Assembly: GCF_004354045.1 (NCBI RefSeq)
Contig: NZ_SMRT01000002.1
Location: 712,392-776,391, forward strand
Origin: Paenibacillus piri
Lineage (GTDB): Bacteria > Bacillota > Bacilli > Paenibacillales > NBRC-103111
DNA length: 64,000 bases
Reading direction: 5' to 3'
The notes under the pieces were generated by a model. That model was not told the origin of the DNA and did not search any database. It worked only from the letters and a program-made list of their open reading frames with translations. Made by a program: the position numbers and the translations under genes. Shown here one piece after another: positions 1-6,586 of this stretch (within the stretch, counting starts at the first letter, position 1; each line of letters opens with the position of its first letter).

Positions 1-639
1 AAAGGAGATGTGAAGGCGCAACTGGGATACATTGGCCGCTATATGCGTCGACCCGCGATTGCAGTAAGGCGGATCGAGGCCTATGACGGACAATACGTTA
101 CCTTTCGTTATATGAACAAAACGGAAGAAGCGGAGAAAAGAGAAACCGTCACGGTGGAAGAGTTTATGGCCCTGTTGATCCGTCATATTCCGGATGAACA
201 GTTTAAAACGATCCGTCATTACGGAGTATACTCTCGCCGTACCAAAAAGCTTGCCAAAAAGCTCATCACCGCTTGGCAAAAGGAGGCGAGAAGATGGATT
301 GTGAAAGCGAAACGTACTCTGCGCCGTCAAACATGGAACGAGAAAGTAGAGAAACGAACAGGACAAGATCCAATGGTCTGCCCAAAATGCGAATGTTATT
401 ATGAATACAAGGGAGAAGTCTGTCCTGAGGACGGACAGCTTGTAGTAAAGTATGCGGCATGCCAAAATACAAGGGCAGTGCTAGAGAGGATGATCGACCC
501 TGTCACCGGTATCCAAGAAAAGAAAACCAGGAAAGAAAAAGAAACCGAAGCCATTGATCCTAAGCAAGTACCTACAGTCGAAAGAGGCCGTCAATTATGT
601 ATGTCTGACGTGTTCGGAAAGCGAAAAGATACCGCTTAG
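1..639 (+). CDS. IS91-family (Y2, rolling-circle) transposase, C-terminal part
   Basis: The frame is open from base 1, so the gene begins outside the window; the GTG at 10 is internal. The block QLGYIGRYMRRPAIAVRRI is typical of IS91-type transposases. Its Y-x-x-x-Y (GYIGRY, about residues 10 and 14 from base 1) is the expected position of the paired catalytic tyrosines. The HUH metal-binding motif must lie upstream. Further conserved text is YGVYSRRTK, and the C-terminal part carries a Cys cluster (CPKC then C) that resembles a zinc ribbon. Family knowledge: such enzymes move single-stranded DNA by rolling-circle transfer. The large palindrome just downstream supports this being the 3' end of an IS91-like element. 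Whether the element is complete cannot be judged here. Confidence 0.85.
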   Translation, partial: KGDVKAQLGYIGRYMRRPAIAVRRIEAYDGQYVTFRYMNKTEEAEKRETVTVEEFMALLIRHIPDEQFKTIRHYGVYSRRTKKLAKKLITAWQKEARRWIVKAKRTLRRQTWNEKVEKRTGQDPMVCPKCECYYEYKGEVCPEDGQLVVKYAACQNTRAVLERMIDPVTGIQEKKTRKEKETEAIDPKQVPTVERGRQLCMSDVFGKRKDTA

Positions 640-823
640 TGTGGTCCGGGACTTCGATAGGATGGATGATGGAGACCCGGAAGTGCCCCCGCAATTCGCA
701 TGTGAAGCTTGCGGCGGAGCCATGTACCCGGAATACTACAAAGGTGTACATGGTTATGAATACCGGATCGAAGACCGGTTAGTAAAAAAAGAGGTAGCAG
801 AAGACACAAGGGTAGAACAGTAA
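554..823 (+). CDS. small zinc-ribbon protein carried by the IS91-like element
   Basis: An 89-residue frame overlaps the 3' end of the transposase gene by 86 bases in another frame. It starts with TTG at 554; no ATG or GTG in this frame would keep the first Cys pair. Two Cys-x-x-Cys knuckles (CLTC near residues 17-20 and CEAC near 50-53) suggest one bound zinc. I do not recognise a function. Small zinc-ribbon ORFs after IS91-type transposases are, from memory, common in Bacilli, so an accessory role in transposition or translation as a companion is plausible but unproven. The start and the existence of the protein are moderately certain; the frame is open and conserved-looking. Confidence 0.55.
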   Translation: MILSKYLQSKEAVNYVCLTCSESEKIPLSVVRDFDRMDDGDPEVPPQFACEACGGAMYPEYYKGVHGYEYRIEDRLVKKEVAEDTRVEQ

Positions 824-829
824 GAGGGC

Positions 830-935
830 ATGGATGTGGGGTGGAAAGTTTACGGGCCGTCTTTGAAGTCGTGCTCCCCCTGCCTAGTCTAATCGAAGGA
901 ACACGACTTCAACAACGGCTGTAACCCCACATCCA
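830..935. repeat. long imperfect palindrome, likely terminal hairpin of the IS91-like element
   Basis: Left arm 830-877 (ATGGATGTGGGG ... GAAGTCGTGCTCC) pairs with right arm 898-935 (GGAACACGACTTC ... CCCCACATCCAT). Both ends of the arms match almost perfectly (12 and 12 of 13 bases), the middle is interrupted, and about 20 bases form the loop. It starts right after the zinc-ribbon stop codon. IS91-family elements carry a subterminal palindrome at the origin end, so this is best read as that structure; it has no T-run and is not a terminator. Confidence 0.7.
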
Positions 936-972
936 TCCCTCCCCACGCTCAAACGTAAATCTTACACCAAGG

Positions 973-993
973 ACGCCGCAAGGCGTTTTTCTT
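973..993 (+). terminator. possible rho-independent terminator
   Basis: A 5-bp stem ACGCC-gcaa-GGCGT is followed by TTTTTCTT. It is short but in the right place, after the IS91-like genes and before the next gene. The rest of 936-1159 shows no gene and no other structure I can support. Confidence 0.45.
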
Positions 994-1159
994 ATATTTC
1001 CAAAAAATGCAATTCCGGCTATAATCAATGAAAGCAGCAGAATTTAAGGATGTCCGGAGCCGGAGAGCTTTTGCTGTGATGTGACATCTGCCAAAAGCCG
1101 GGATCGTTTAGTTGACCAAGGTTGCATCAGCGATTCTATTCATAATGGAGGGATAGTGG

Positions 1160-1711
1160 ATGGATCTGGAAGGTCTTATTTCCTTTGCAAAACCATTCTA
1201 CGAAAGCAAGGATCTCATGCATGATCTGACTCATATCGACAGAATGCTTCATTCCGCTGAACGCTTATTAAAGCATTATCCCGAAATTACCGATCATGAC
1301 TTGATCGTGTACGGCTGTTATTTTCACGGTTTTATTTATTCGCATGAGTCAGCTATCCGGCTGTATCTCAATGGCTTGAGCCTCCCCGGAACTTATATTG
1401 ATAAAATCGTTACCGCTGCCTGGGAATCGCAAAAGGACGAGGTGCCTGAATCGCTCGAAGGCAAGCTGCTGCACGATGCGCACCGAATAGAAGGGGGTAA
1501 AACGTACCTGATCGTAAAATCGTTATGTACAGGTACGGCCAGGGGTCAAAGTCTGGAGCAAACACTGGATTATTTTGAAGCCCATGTGTTGAGTAAAGGA
1601 GTTTGTTATTTGCCGGAAGCCCAATTCATTTATAAGGAAATGCAGCAATTCGCGGACATGTTTATAAAAGATTTGCGTGCGAGCCTGCCAGCCAGTCATA
1701 AAGGGATTTGA
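1160..1711 (+). CDS. HD-fold protein with altered metal site
   Basis: 183 residues, cytosolic, with the helical layout of small HD-superfamily phosphohydrolases. Three parts can be aligned: HDLTHIDRML (first His), YGCYFHGFI where the HD doublet should be, and LLHDAHRIE as the later Asp. The doublet reads His-Gly, because codon GGT stands where GAT would give Asp. Family knowledge: the HD doublet binds the catalytic metal, so activity may be lost or altered. The start has GGAGGGATAGTGG before ATG. The next gene (HIT protein) begins 21 bases after the stop, so co-transcription is likely. Substrate unknown. Confidence 0.65.
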   Translation: MDLEGLISFAKPFYESKDLMHDLTHIDRMLHSAERLLKHYPEITDHDLIVYGCYFHGFIYSHESAIRLYLNGLSLPGTYIDKIVTAAWESQKDEVPESLEGKLLHDAHRIEGGKTYLIVKSLCTGTARGQSLEQTLDYFEAHVLSKGVCYLPEAQFIYKEMQQFADMFIKDLRASLPASHKGI

Positions 1712-1732
1712 TAAGAGAGCGGGGGAATTCGG

Positions 1733-2173
1733 ATGTTATCGGTATCAGCCGATTGTTTAGGCTGCAGCTTGGCGAACGGCCGGATGCCTGCCGAAATTGT
1801 ATATGAAAATGAATACGTGACCTGTCTGCTCGACATAGCGCCCATACATGAGGGGCATATGCTGATTTTGCCGAAATCGCATGTGCTCGATCTTGACGAA
1901 ATGGACGAAAATACGGCAGCTGCCGTGATGATGGCATCCGCTGTGCTTTCCAGGTTGCTGAAAAGGACATTTGCGCCTGATGGCATTACGGTGATGCAAA
2001 ACGGCGGAGCATTCAATGATTTGAAGCATTACCATATGCATGTGTTTCCAAGATACAAGCAGGACGGCTTCGCCTGGGTAGAGCCGGCCGATACGCATTA
2101 TGCGGGGCAGCGGCTCGCCGAAACGAGACGAAAGCTCAAAGGACTTTTGAAAAACGGGGAGGGAATACATTGA
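1733..2173 (+). CDS. HIT-family nucleotide hydrolase/transferase
   Basis: 146 residues with the His-x-His-x-His signature (HYHMHVFPRY, about residues 99-108) that holds the catalytic histidine of HIT proteins, plus the upstream HEGHMLILPKSH strand-helix. Family enzymes hydrolyse or transfer nucleoside phosphoramidates, dinucleoside polyphosphates or similar. The N-terminal Cys pair (CLGC near residues 8-11) is common in Bacillus HIT proteins. Its stop codon overlaps the TTG start of the acetyltransferase that follows, so the two are translationally coupled. Length is normal. Substrate unknown. Confidence 0.85.
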   Translation: MLSVSADCLGCSLANGRMPAEIVYENEYVTCLLDIAPIHEGHMLILPKSHVLDLDEMDENTAAAVMMASAVLSRLLKRTFAPDGITVMQNGGAFNDLKHYHMHVFPRYKQDGFAWVEPADTHYAGQRLAETRRKLKGLLKNGEGIH

Positions 2174-2631
2174 TCGACGTTGAAATTAAAAAGGTGCAGC
2201 CGAACGATCCGGACCTGCTCCGTTTAATCGCCAAGCTGGACGAGGAGCTGCTGGAGCGTTATCCGGCCGAGGAAGTACACGGAGTGGATGTCACGGATCC
2301 CCGCGTTCGCGAGATCGTATTTATTATTGCGTATGCGGGCCGCGACGCTGCGGGCTGCGGAGCGATCCGTCCGTTGGACTCGAAGAGTACGGAGCTGAAA
2401 CGTTTTTTTGTGGACCGCGATTACAGGAAGCAAGGCATAGCGGGCCGCATGCTGGCGTTTTTGGAAGGGCAGGCGAAGGAGCAATGCTTCGAAACGATCA
2501 AATTGGAAGCGGGTCCCGGGCAGCCGGAGGCGCTCCGTTTTTATGAAAAGCATGGTTACCGGGAAATTGACAAGTTCGGCGAGTATGCGGCCTGCGAACT
2601 GAGCATTTGCTACGAGAAGAGGATCGGATAG
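2170..2631 (+). CDS. GNAT-family N-acetyltransferase
   Basis: 153 residues starting at TTG within the TTGA overlap with the HIT gene. The GNAT core is clear: a beta-strand ending in VDRDYRKQGIAGRML (acetyl-CoA pyrophosphate loop, R/Q-x-x-G-x-G/A form, about residues 80-94) followed by the C-terminal strand LRFYEKHGYREI. It resembles Bacillus acetyltransferases of about 150 residues that act on small molecules. Acceptor unknown. The short gap to the next gene (43 bases) leaves room for one operon from 1160 to 4390. Confidence 0.85.
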   Translation: MIDVEIKKVQPNDPDLLRLIAKLDEELLERYPAEEVHGVDVTDPRVREIVFIIAYAGRDAAGCGAIRPLDSKSTELKRFFVDRDYRKQGIAGRMLAFLEGQAKEQCFETIKLEAGPGQPEALRFYEKHGYREIDKFGEYAACELSICYEKRIG

Positions 2632-2674
2632 AGCGGGATTAACGAAAAAATTTGAACGAAAAGAGTGATTCGGC

Positions 2675-4390
2675 TTGTTGAAGCTATTTTTCTCTTATTA
2701 TCGGCCCTATAAAAAACTGTTTGTGCTCGATTTCGTCTGCGCCGTAGTCGCCGGGCTGCTCGAGCTCGGGTTTCCGCTTGCCGTCAACCAGTTTGTCGAC
2801 AAGCTGCTGCCGGGCAAGGACTGGGGCTTGATTTTATGGGCGTGCGCTGGCTTGCTGGCGGTGTATGTATTGAATACGGTGCTGCAATTTGTCGTAACCT
2901 ACTGGGGCCACATGCTGGGGATCAACATCGAGACCGATATGCGGAAAAAACTGTTCGAGCATATCCAGAAGCTGTCTTTCCGATTTTTTGACAACAATAA
3001 GACCGGTCATCTGATCGCCCGCATTACGAACGATTTAAATGAGATCGGGGAGATTGCGCATCATGGTCCTGAAGATATTTTCATCGCCATTATGACGTTG
3101 GTCGGCGCATTTATTTTAATGCTGTTCATTAATTGGAAGCTGGCTATTTTGACGTTCCTCATCATTCCGTTCATGGCTTGGCTGGCGATCTTTTTCAGCC
3201 GCAAAATGACTTCGACCTACCGCCGTCTGTTCGGCGATGTGGCTGAATTTAACGCTCGGATTGAAGATAATGTCGGCGGAATTCGCGTGGTGCAATCGTT
3301 CGCCAATGAAGAATATGAAAAGCGGCTGTTTGCGATCAACAATCAACGTTTTCGCGAGACGAAGCTGCTTGCCTACAAAATTATGGCCAAGAGCATGTCG
3401 GTCAGCTATATGATGATGCGGCTCGTATCGATGTTCGTTATGATTTGCGGCACCTGGTTTGTCATCCGGGGCGAGCTGTCCTACGGCGGTTTTATCGGGT
3501 TTTTGTTGTTGTCCAACGTCTTTTTCCGCCCGATCGAAAAAATTAACGCCGTTATCGAGAGCTATCCGAAAGGGATTGCCGGCTTCAAGCGGTATGTTGA
3601 AATATTGCAAACGGAGCCGGATGTTGCCGATGCTCCGGATGCGATCGAAGTGAAAAAGCTGCGCGGCGATATCCGGTTCAATCAGGTAACGTTCGGCTAC
3701 GAGACCGATAAAAAAATTATTAGCAACATCGATCTTTCCATTCGGGCAGGCGAAACGGTAGCCTTTGTAGGACCGTCTGGAGCCGGGAAAACGACGATAT
3801 GCAGCCTGCTGCCGCGCTTTTATGAAGTGAACGCCGGCAGCATTCAGATTGATGGGATCGACATCCGGCATATGACGTTGAACTCGCTGCGCAAGCAGAT
3901 CGGCATCGTGCAGCAGGACGTATTTTTGTTCTCCGGTACGCTGCAGGAAAACATAGCTTACGGCAAGCTGGACGCGACGAAGGAAGAAGTCTGGGAGGCG
4001 GCGAGACGGGCCCAGCTGGAACCGTTTATCCGTCAGCTGCCTCAAGGCATGGAAACGATCATTGGCGAACGCGGCGTCAAGCTGTCGGGCGGCCAGAAGC
4101 AGCGTCTTGCGATTGCCCGGATGTTTTTGAAAAACCCGCCGATTCTTATTCTGGACGAAGCGACATCGGCGCTCGATACGGAAACGGAGGCGGCCATACA
4201 GCAGTCGCTCTCCGAGCTGTCGGCCGGACGTACCACTTTGGTCATTGCCCACCGACTGGCCACGATTAAAAATGCGGACCGTATTGTCGTCGTCACGGAA
4301 AAAGGAGTGACCGAGCAAGGACGTCACCAGGAGCTGATCGCAGCAGGGGGCGTATACAGCCGATTGCACAAGGCGCAATTCGGTTCTTAA
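2675..4390 (+). CDS. ABC exporter, fused membrane and ATPase domains (multidrug/lipid type)
   Basis: 571 residues, a half-transporter that should act as a homodimer in the membrane. The first ~320 residues hold about six hydrophobic helices with the typical FRFFDNNKTGHLIARITND coupling-helix text. The ATPase part follows: Walker A GPSGAGKTT (near 367), signature LSGGQKQR (near 471), Walker B ILILDEATSALD and the switch His in IAHRLATI. All catalytic motifs are intact. Start TTG with a weak upstream GAGTGA. Related proteins export drugs or lipids; the substrate cannot be told from sequence. It is followed by an AHSA1-type protein after 37 bases. Confidence 0.9.
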   Translation: MLKLFFSYYRPYKKLFVLDFVCAVVAGLLELGFPLAVNQFVDKLLPGKDWGLILWACAGLLAVYVLNTVLQFVVTYWGHMLGINIETDMRKKLFEHIQKLSFRFFDNNKTGHLIARITNDLNEIGEIAHHGPEDIFIAIMTLVGAFILMLFINWKLAILTFLIIPFMAWLAIFFSRKMTSTYRRLFGDVAEFNARIEDNVGGIRVVQSFANEEYEKRLFAINNQRFRETKLLAYKIMAKSMSVSYMMMRLVSMFVMICGTWFVIRGELSYGGFIGFLLLSNVFFRPIEKINAVIESYPKGIAGFKRYVEILQTEPDVADAPDAIEVKKLRGDIRFNQVTFGYETDKKIISNIDLSIRAGETVAFVGPSGAGKTTICSLLPRFYEVNAGSIQIDGIDIRHMTLNSLRKQIGIVQQDVFLFSGTLQENIAYGKLDATKEEVWEAARRAQLEPFIRQLPQGMETIIGERGVKLSGGQKQRLAIARMFLKNPPILILDEATSALDTETEAAIQQSLSELSAGRTTLVIAHRLATIKNADRIVVVTEKGVTEQGRHQELIAAGGVYSRLHKAQFGS

Positions 4391-4427
4391 ACGGGCACGA
4401 ACTACTTGTAGAGGAGCTTAGACCGGC

Positions 4428-4853
4428 ATGGCGAATCAAAAGGATACCAAACCAGTGGGGCTGACGGCCTCCGCCGGTTATCAAATCGGAGTGAGAAGGA
4501 CACTGCCCATTTCAACCGAGCATGCATGGGCGTATATCGTCTCGCCGGAAGGACTTGAACGGTGGCTGAGCAGCGGCAGAGCACTGGCCGTTCAAAAAGG
4601 CGAGATTTATACGACGAAAGACGGCTTTACCGGGGAGCTGCGGGTTGTCAAACCGTATGAGCAGCTTCGTCTTACATGGCAAAAGCAAGGCTGGTCGCAG
4701 CGATCGACGCTGCAAATCCGTCTGCTAGCGGGCGGACCGGTAAAGACGACCGTCAGCTTTCATCAAGAAAAGCTGGATAGCGCAGATGTCCGCGCCGATA
4801 TGAAAGCTTATTGGGAAGCGGCAATCGAGCAAATGAGTGCAAACGGGAGCTAA
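4428..4853 (+). CDS. SRPBCC/AHSA1-domain protein
   Basis: 141 residues. The start of the START-like fold is visible in VRRTLPISTEHAWAYIVSPEGLERWL, given here only by its key parts: VRRTLPIS, then AWAYIVSPEGLERWL. The remaining strands TGELRVVKPYEQLRLTW and the final amphipathic helix complete a lipid- or hydrophobe-binding cup. Proteins of this class are small cytosolic binders or stress proteins. RBS GAGGAG lies 14 bases before ATG. A strong terminator follows at 4905, closing the unit. Ligand unknown. Confidence 0.75.
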   Translation: MANQKDTKPVGLTASAGYQIGVRRTLPISTEHAWAYIVSPEGLERWLSSGRALAVQKGEIYTTKDGFTGELRVVKPYEQLRLTWQKQGWSQRSTLQIRLLAGGPVKTTVSFHQEKLDSADVRADMKAYWEAAIEQMSANGS

Positions 4854-4904
4854 GCGGCGGCAAGCCGACCTGCAATATAAATCGATGAAGCGAAATGCGG
4901 CGGC

Positions 4905-4932
4905 AAAAGCTTGAGTAATCAAGCTTTTATTG
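4905..4932 (+). terminator. rho-independent terminator
   Basis: Perfect 10-bp stem AAAAGCTTGA / TCAAGCTTTT with a GTAA loop, ending in TTTTATTG. It separates the exporter/AHSA1 unit from the next acetyltransferase. Confidence 0.8.
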
Positions 4933-5001
4933 TCGTTGGGCGGATGTTTCGCGATGAAGCGAACGACAAAGTCAAATAAGGCTGCTAATGGAGGAACAAC
5001 A

Positions 5002-5472
5002 ATGGGGATCGAAATCGTCGCACTGGAAGCATCGCTTGTTGCAAAAGCGAGCAGAATGGTCAGCGGTTATCTGTTTTCTTCGTCAAATGGAACTGATGAA
5101 CCTGCAGTGACCCCCGAGCTTGCGCAATCATGCGTACCGCTTCTCGAACGGTTGTTGAGCTCCGGACTAGCGGAGCTTTACATGGCCGTGCAGGACGGGC
5201 AGCACATTGGGTTTATGCTCCTCTCATGGAGCTTTTCGATGTCCAAAGGGCGTCCGGTTTTGCGTGTGGAAGCTCTGTATACATCTCCGGACTACAGAAA
5301 TCAGGGCATAGGCAAAAAGCTGCTGCAATATGCGGTTGGCTTGGCCCGAACGAAGCAGGCCGTCCGTTTGCAACTTGAAACAGATGAAACGAATGTGCCC
5401 GCCCGCGTTCTATATGAGGACCTTGGGTTTGAAAAAATAGAGGGCAAGGGCGTCTATATGTTATTTTTATAA
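5002..5472 (+). CDS. GNAT-family N-acetyltransferase
   Basis: 156 residues. ATG 5002 is preferred over an in-frame start at 4930 because GGAGGAAC lies 6 bases upstream and the upstream extension (Lys/Asn-rich) has no family counterpart. The acetyl-CoA loop is YRNQGIGKKLL (Q/R-x-x-G-x-G/A), preceded by VEALYTSPDY and followed by ARVLYEDLGFEKI, the usual GNAT C-terminal strand. Acceptor unknown. The gene is 55 bases upstream of the Msr gene and could share its transcript. Confidence 0.85.
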   Translation: MGIEIVALEASLVAKASRMVSGYLFSSSNGTDEPAVTPELAQSCVPLLERLLSSGLAELYMAVQDGQHIGFMLLSWSFSMSKGRPVLRVEALYTSPDYRNQGIGKKLLQYAVGLARTKQAVRLQLETDETNVPARVLYEDLGFEKIEGKGVYMLFL

Positions 5473-5527
5473 TAATAGCGGCTTCCGGGCGAAGCGATGC
5501 GAATCGGATTGAAGGTGAATCAGTCGA

Positions 5528-6496
5528 ATGAAAGAAGCGGAGCAGGAACTGCAGCTTGCGACATTTGCGGGAGGCTGCTTCTGGTGTATGGTAAAGCCGT
5601 TCGATAAGCTGCCGGGAATTATCTCCGTCATTTCCGGCTATACGGGCGGCTATACGGATAATCCGACCTACGAGGAGGTCGGCAGCGAAACGACGGGACA
5701 TGCCGAGGCGGTACAAATTACGTTTCAGCCGGCGGTATTTCCTTATCGGCGGCTGCTGGAACTATTTTGGAAGCAGATAGATCCTACGGATCAAGAGGGA
5801 CAATTCCATGACCGGGGCTATTCTTACCGGACGGCGATTTTCGTCCATAATGAGGCTCAGCGGAAGGAGGCGGAAGCGTCCAAGCACGAGCTGAGAGCAA
5901 GCGGACGCTTCAAAAAGCCAATCGTAACGGAAATTGTAAAGGCAGGTCCGTTTTACACGGCTGAAGAGGAGCATCAGGATTACTATAAGACCCATTACAT
6001 GCACTATAAATTATACCGGGACAGCTCAGGACGCGATGAATTCGCACAGCGTCACTGGAACGGGAAAAAAGACAAGGAACGTTTGCGCCGCAGGCTGACG
6101 GAACTGCAGTATGACGTTACGCAAAACCGGGCTGCCGAGCCTGCATTCCGGAATGCGTACTGGAACCATTTTCAAGAAGGGCTGTATGTGGACGCGGTGA
6201 ACGGCGATCCGCTTTTCAGCTCGCATGACAAGTTTGACTCAGGGAGCGGCTGGCCCGGATTCTCGAAGCCGGTAGAAGAAGGCTTTATCGCCAAGGAAGC
6301 GGATTTAAGCGGCGGCCGGGTGAGAACGGCGATCCGCGGCAGACTGTCCAATTCCCATCTCGGTTATTTGTTTCTCGATGGACCCCCGCCTTCCGGGCAG
6401 CATTACCGGATCAACTCCGCTGCGTTGCGGTTCATACCGAAAGAAGATTTGGCGCGGGAAGGCTATGAACGTTATGCGAAGCTTTTCTTTGCGTGA
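5528..6496 (+). CDS. msrAB: MsrA-MsrB fusion, methionine sulfoxide reductase with degenerate MsrB half
   Basis: 322 residues. The N-terminal half is an intact MsrA: GGCFWC puts the nucleophile at Cys17 and the rest (HTEAVQ-type [18 protein letters not shown]) is as expected. It reduces S-methionine sulfoxide with thioredoxin. The C-terminal half (from ~residue 185) is recognisably MsrB, e.g. [17 protein letters not shown] and NSAALRF. However, the canonical RYCxN reads HYRIN (Cys to Arg at 294, Arg to His at 292), the other Cys in SxCGWPSF is Ser240, and HLGH reads HLGY (280). R-methionine sulfoxide reduction is therefore unlikely. The reading frame is intact, so this is not a simple frameshift. 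A terminator follows at 6507. Confidence 0.9.
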   Translation: MKEAEQELQLATFAGGCFWCMVKPFDKLPGIISVISGYTGGYTDNPTYEEVGSETTGHAEAVQITFQPAVFPYRRLLELFWKQIDPTDQEGQFHDRGYSYRTAIFVHNEAQRKEAEASKHELRASGRFKKPIVTEIVKAGPFYTAEEEHQDYYKTHYMHYKLYRDSSGRDEFAQRHWNGKKDKERLRRRLTELQYDVTQNRAAEPAFRNAYWNHFQEGLYVDAVNGDPLFSSHDKFDSGSGWPGFSKPVEEGFIAKEADLSGGRVRTAIRGRLSNSHLGYLFLDGPPPSGQHYRINSAALRFIPKEDLAREGYERYAKLFFA

Positions 6497-6506
6497 GTGC
6501 GGCTGG

Positions 6507-6535
6507 GCGCCTTTTAAAGAAAGGCGCTTTTATTT
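6507..6535 (+). terminator. rho-independent terminator
   Basis: Stem GCGCCTTT / AAAGGCGC (8 bp, loop TAAAG) followed by TTTTATTTT, immediately after the Msr gene. Confidence 0.8.
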
Positions 6536-6586
6536 TGACTGTCAAGCAACTATAATGAGTGTATCAAAATGCAACGAGGTTAAATA

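Noticed and set aside
3116..4378. 420-codon open frame on the minus strand across the ABC exporter
   Set aside because: No family text, no ribosome site, and it mirrors a clear exporter gene. Similar long antisense frames over the DUF1537 kinase, importer 3 binding protein, Gfo/Idh/MocA and second Thr-type gene are also codon-bias shadows.
6535..6556. TTGACT and TATAAT before the PrpR-N regulator as a promoter
   Set aside because: Only 10 bases separate them, too few for sigma-A; the TATAAT may still be used with another -35.
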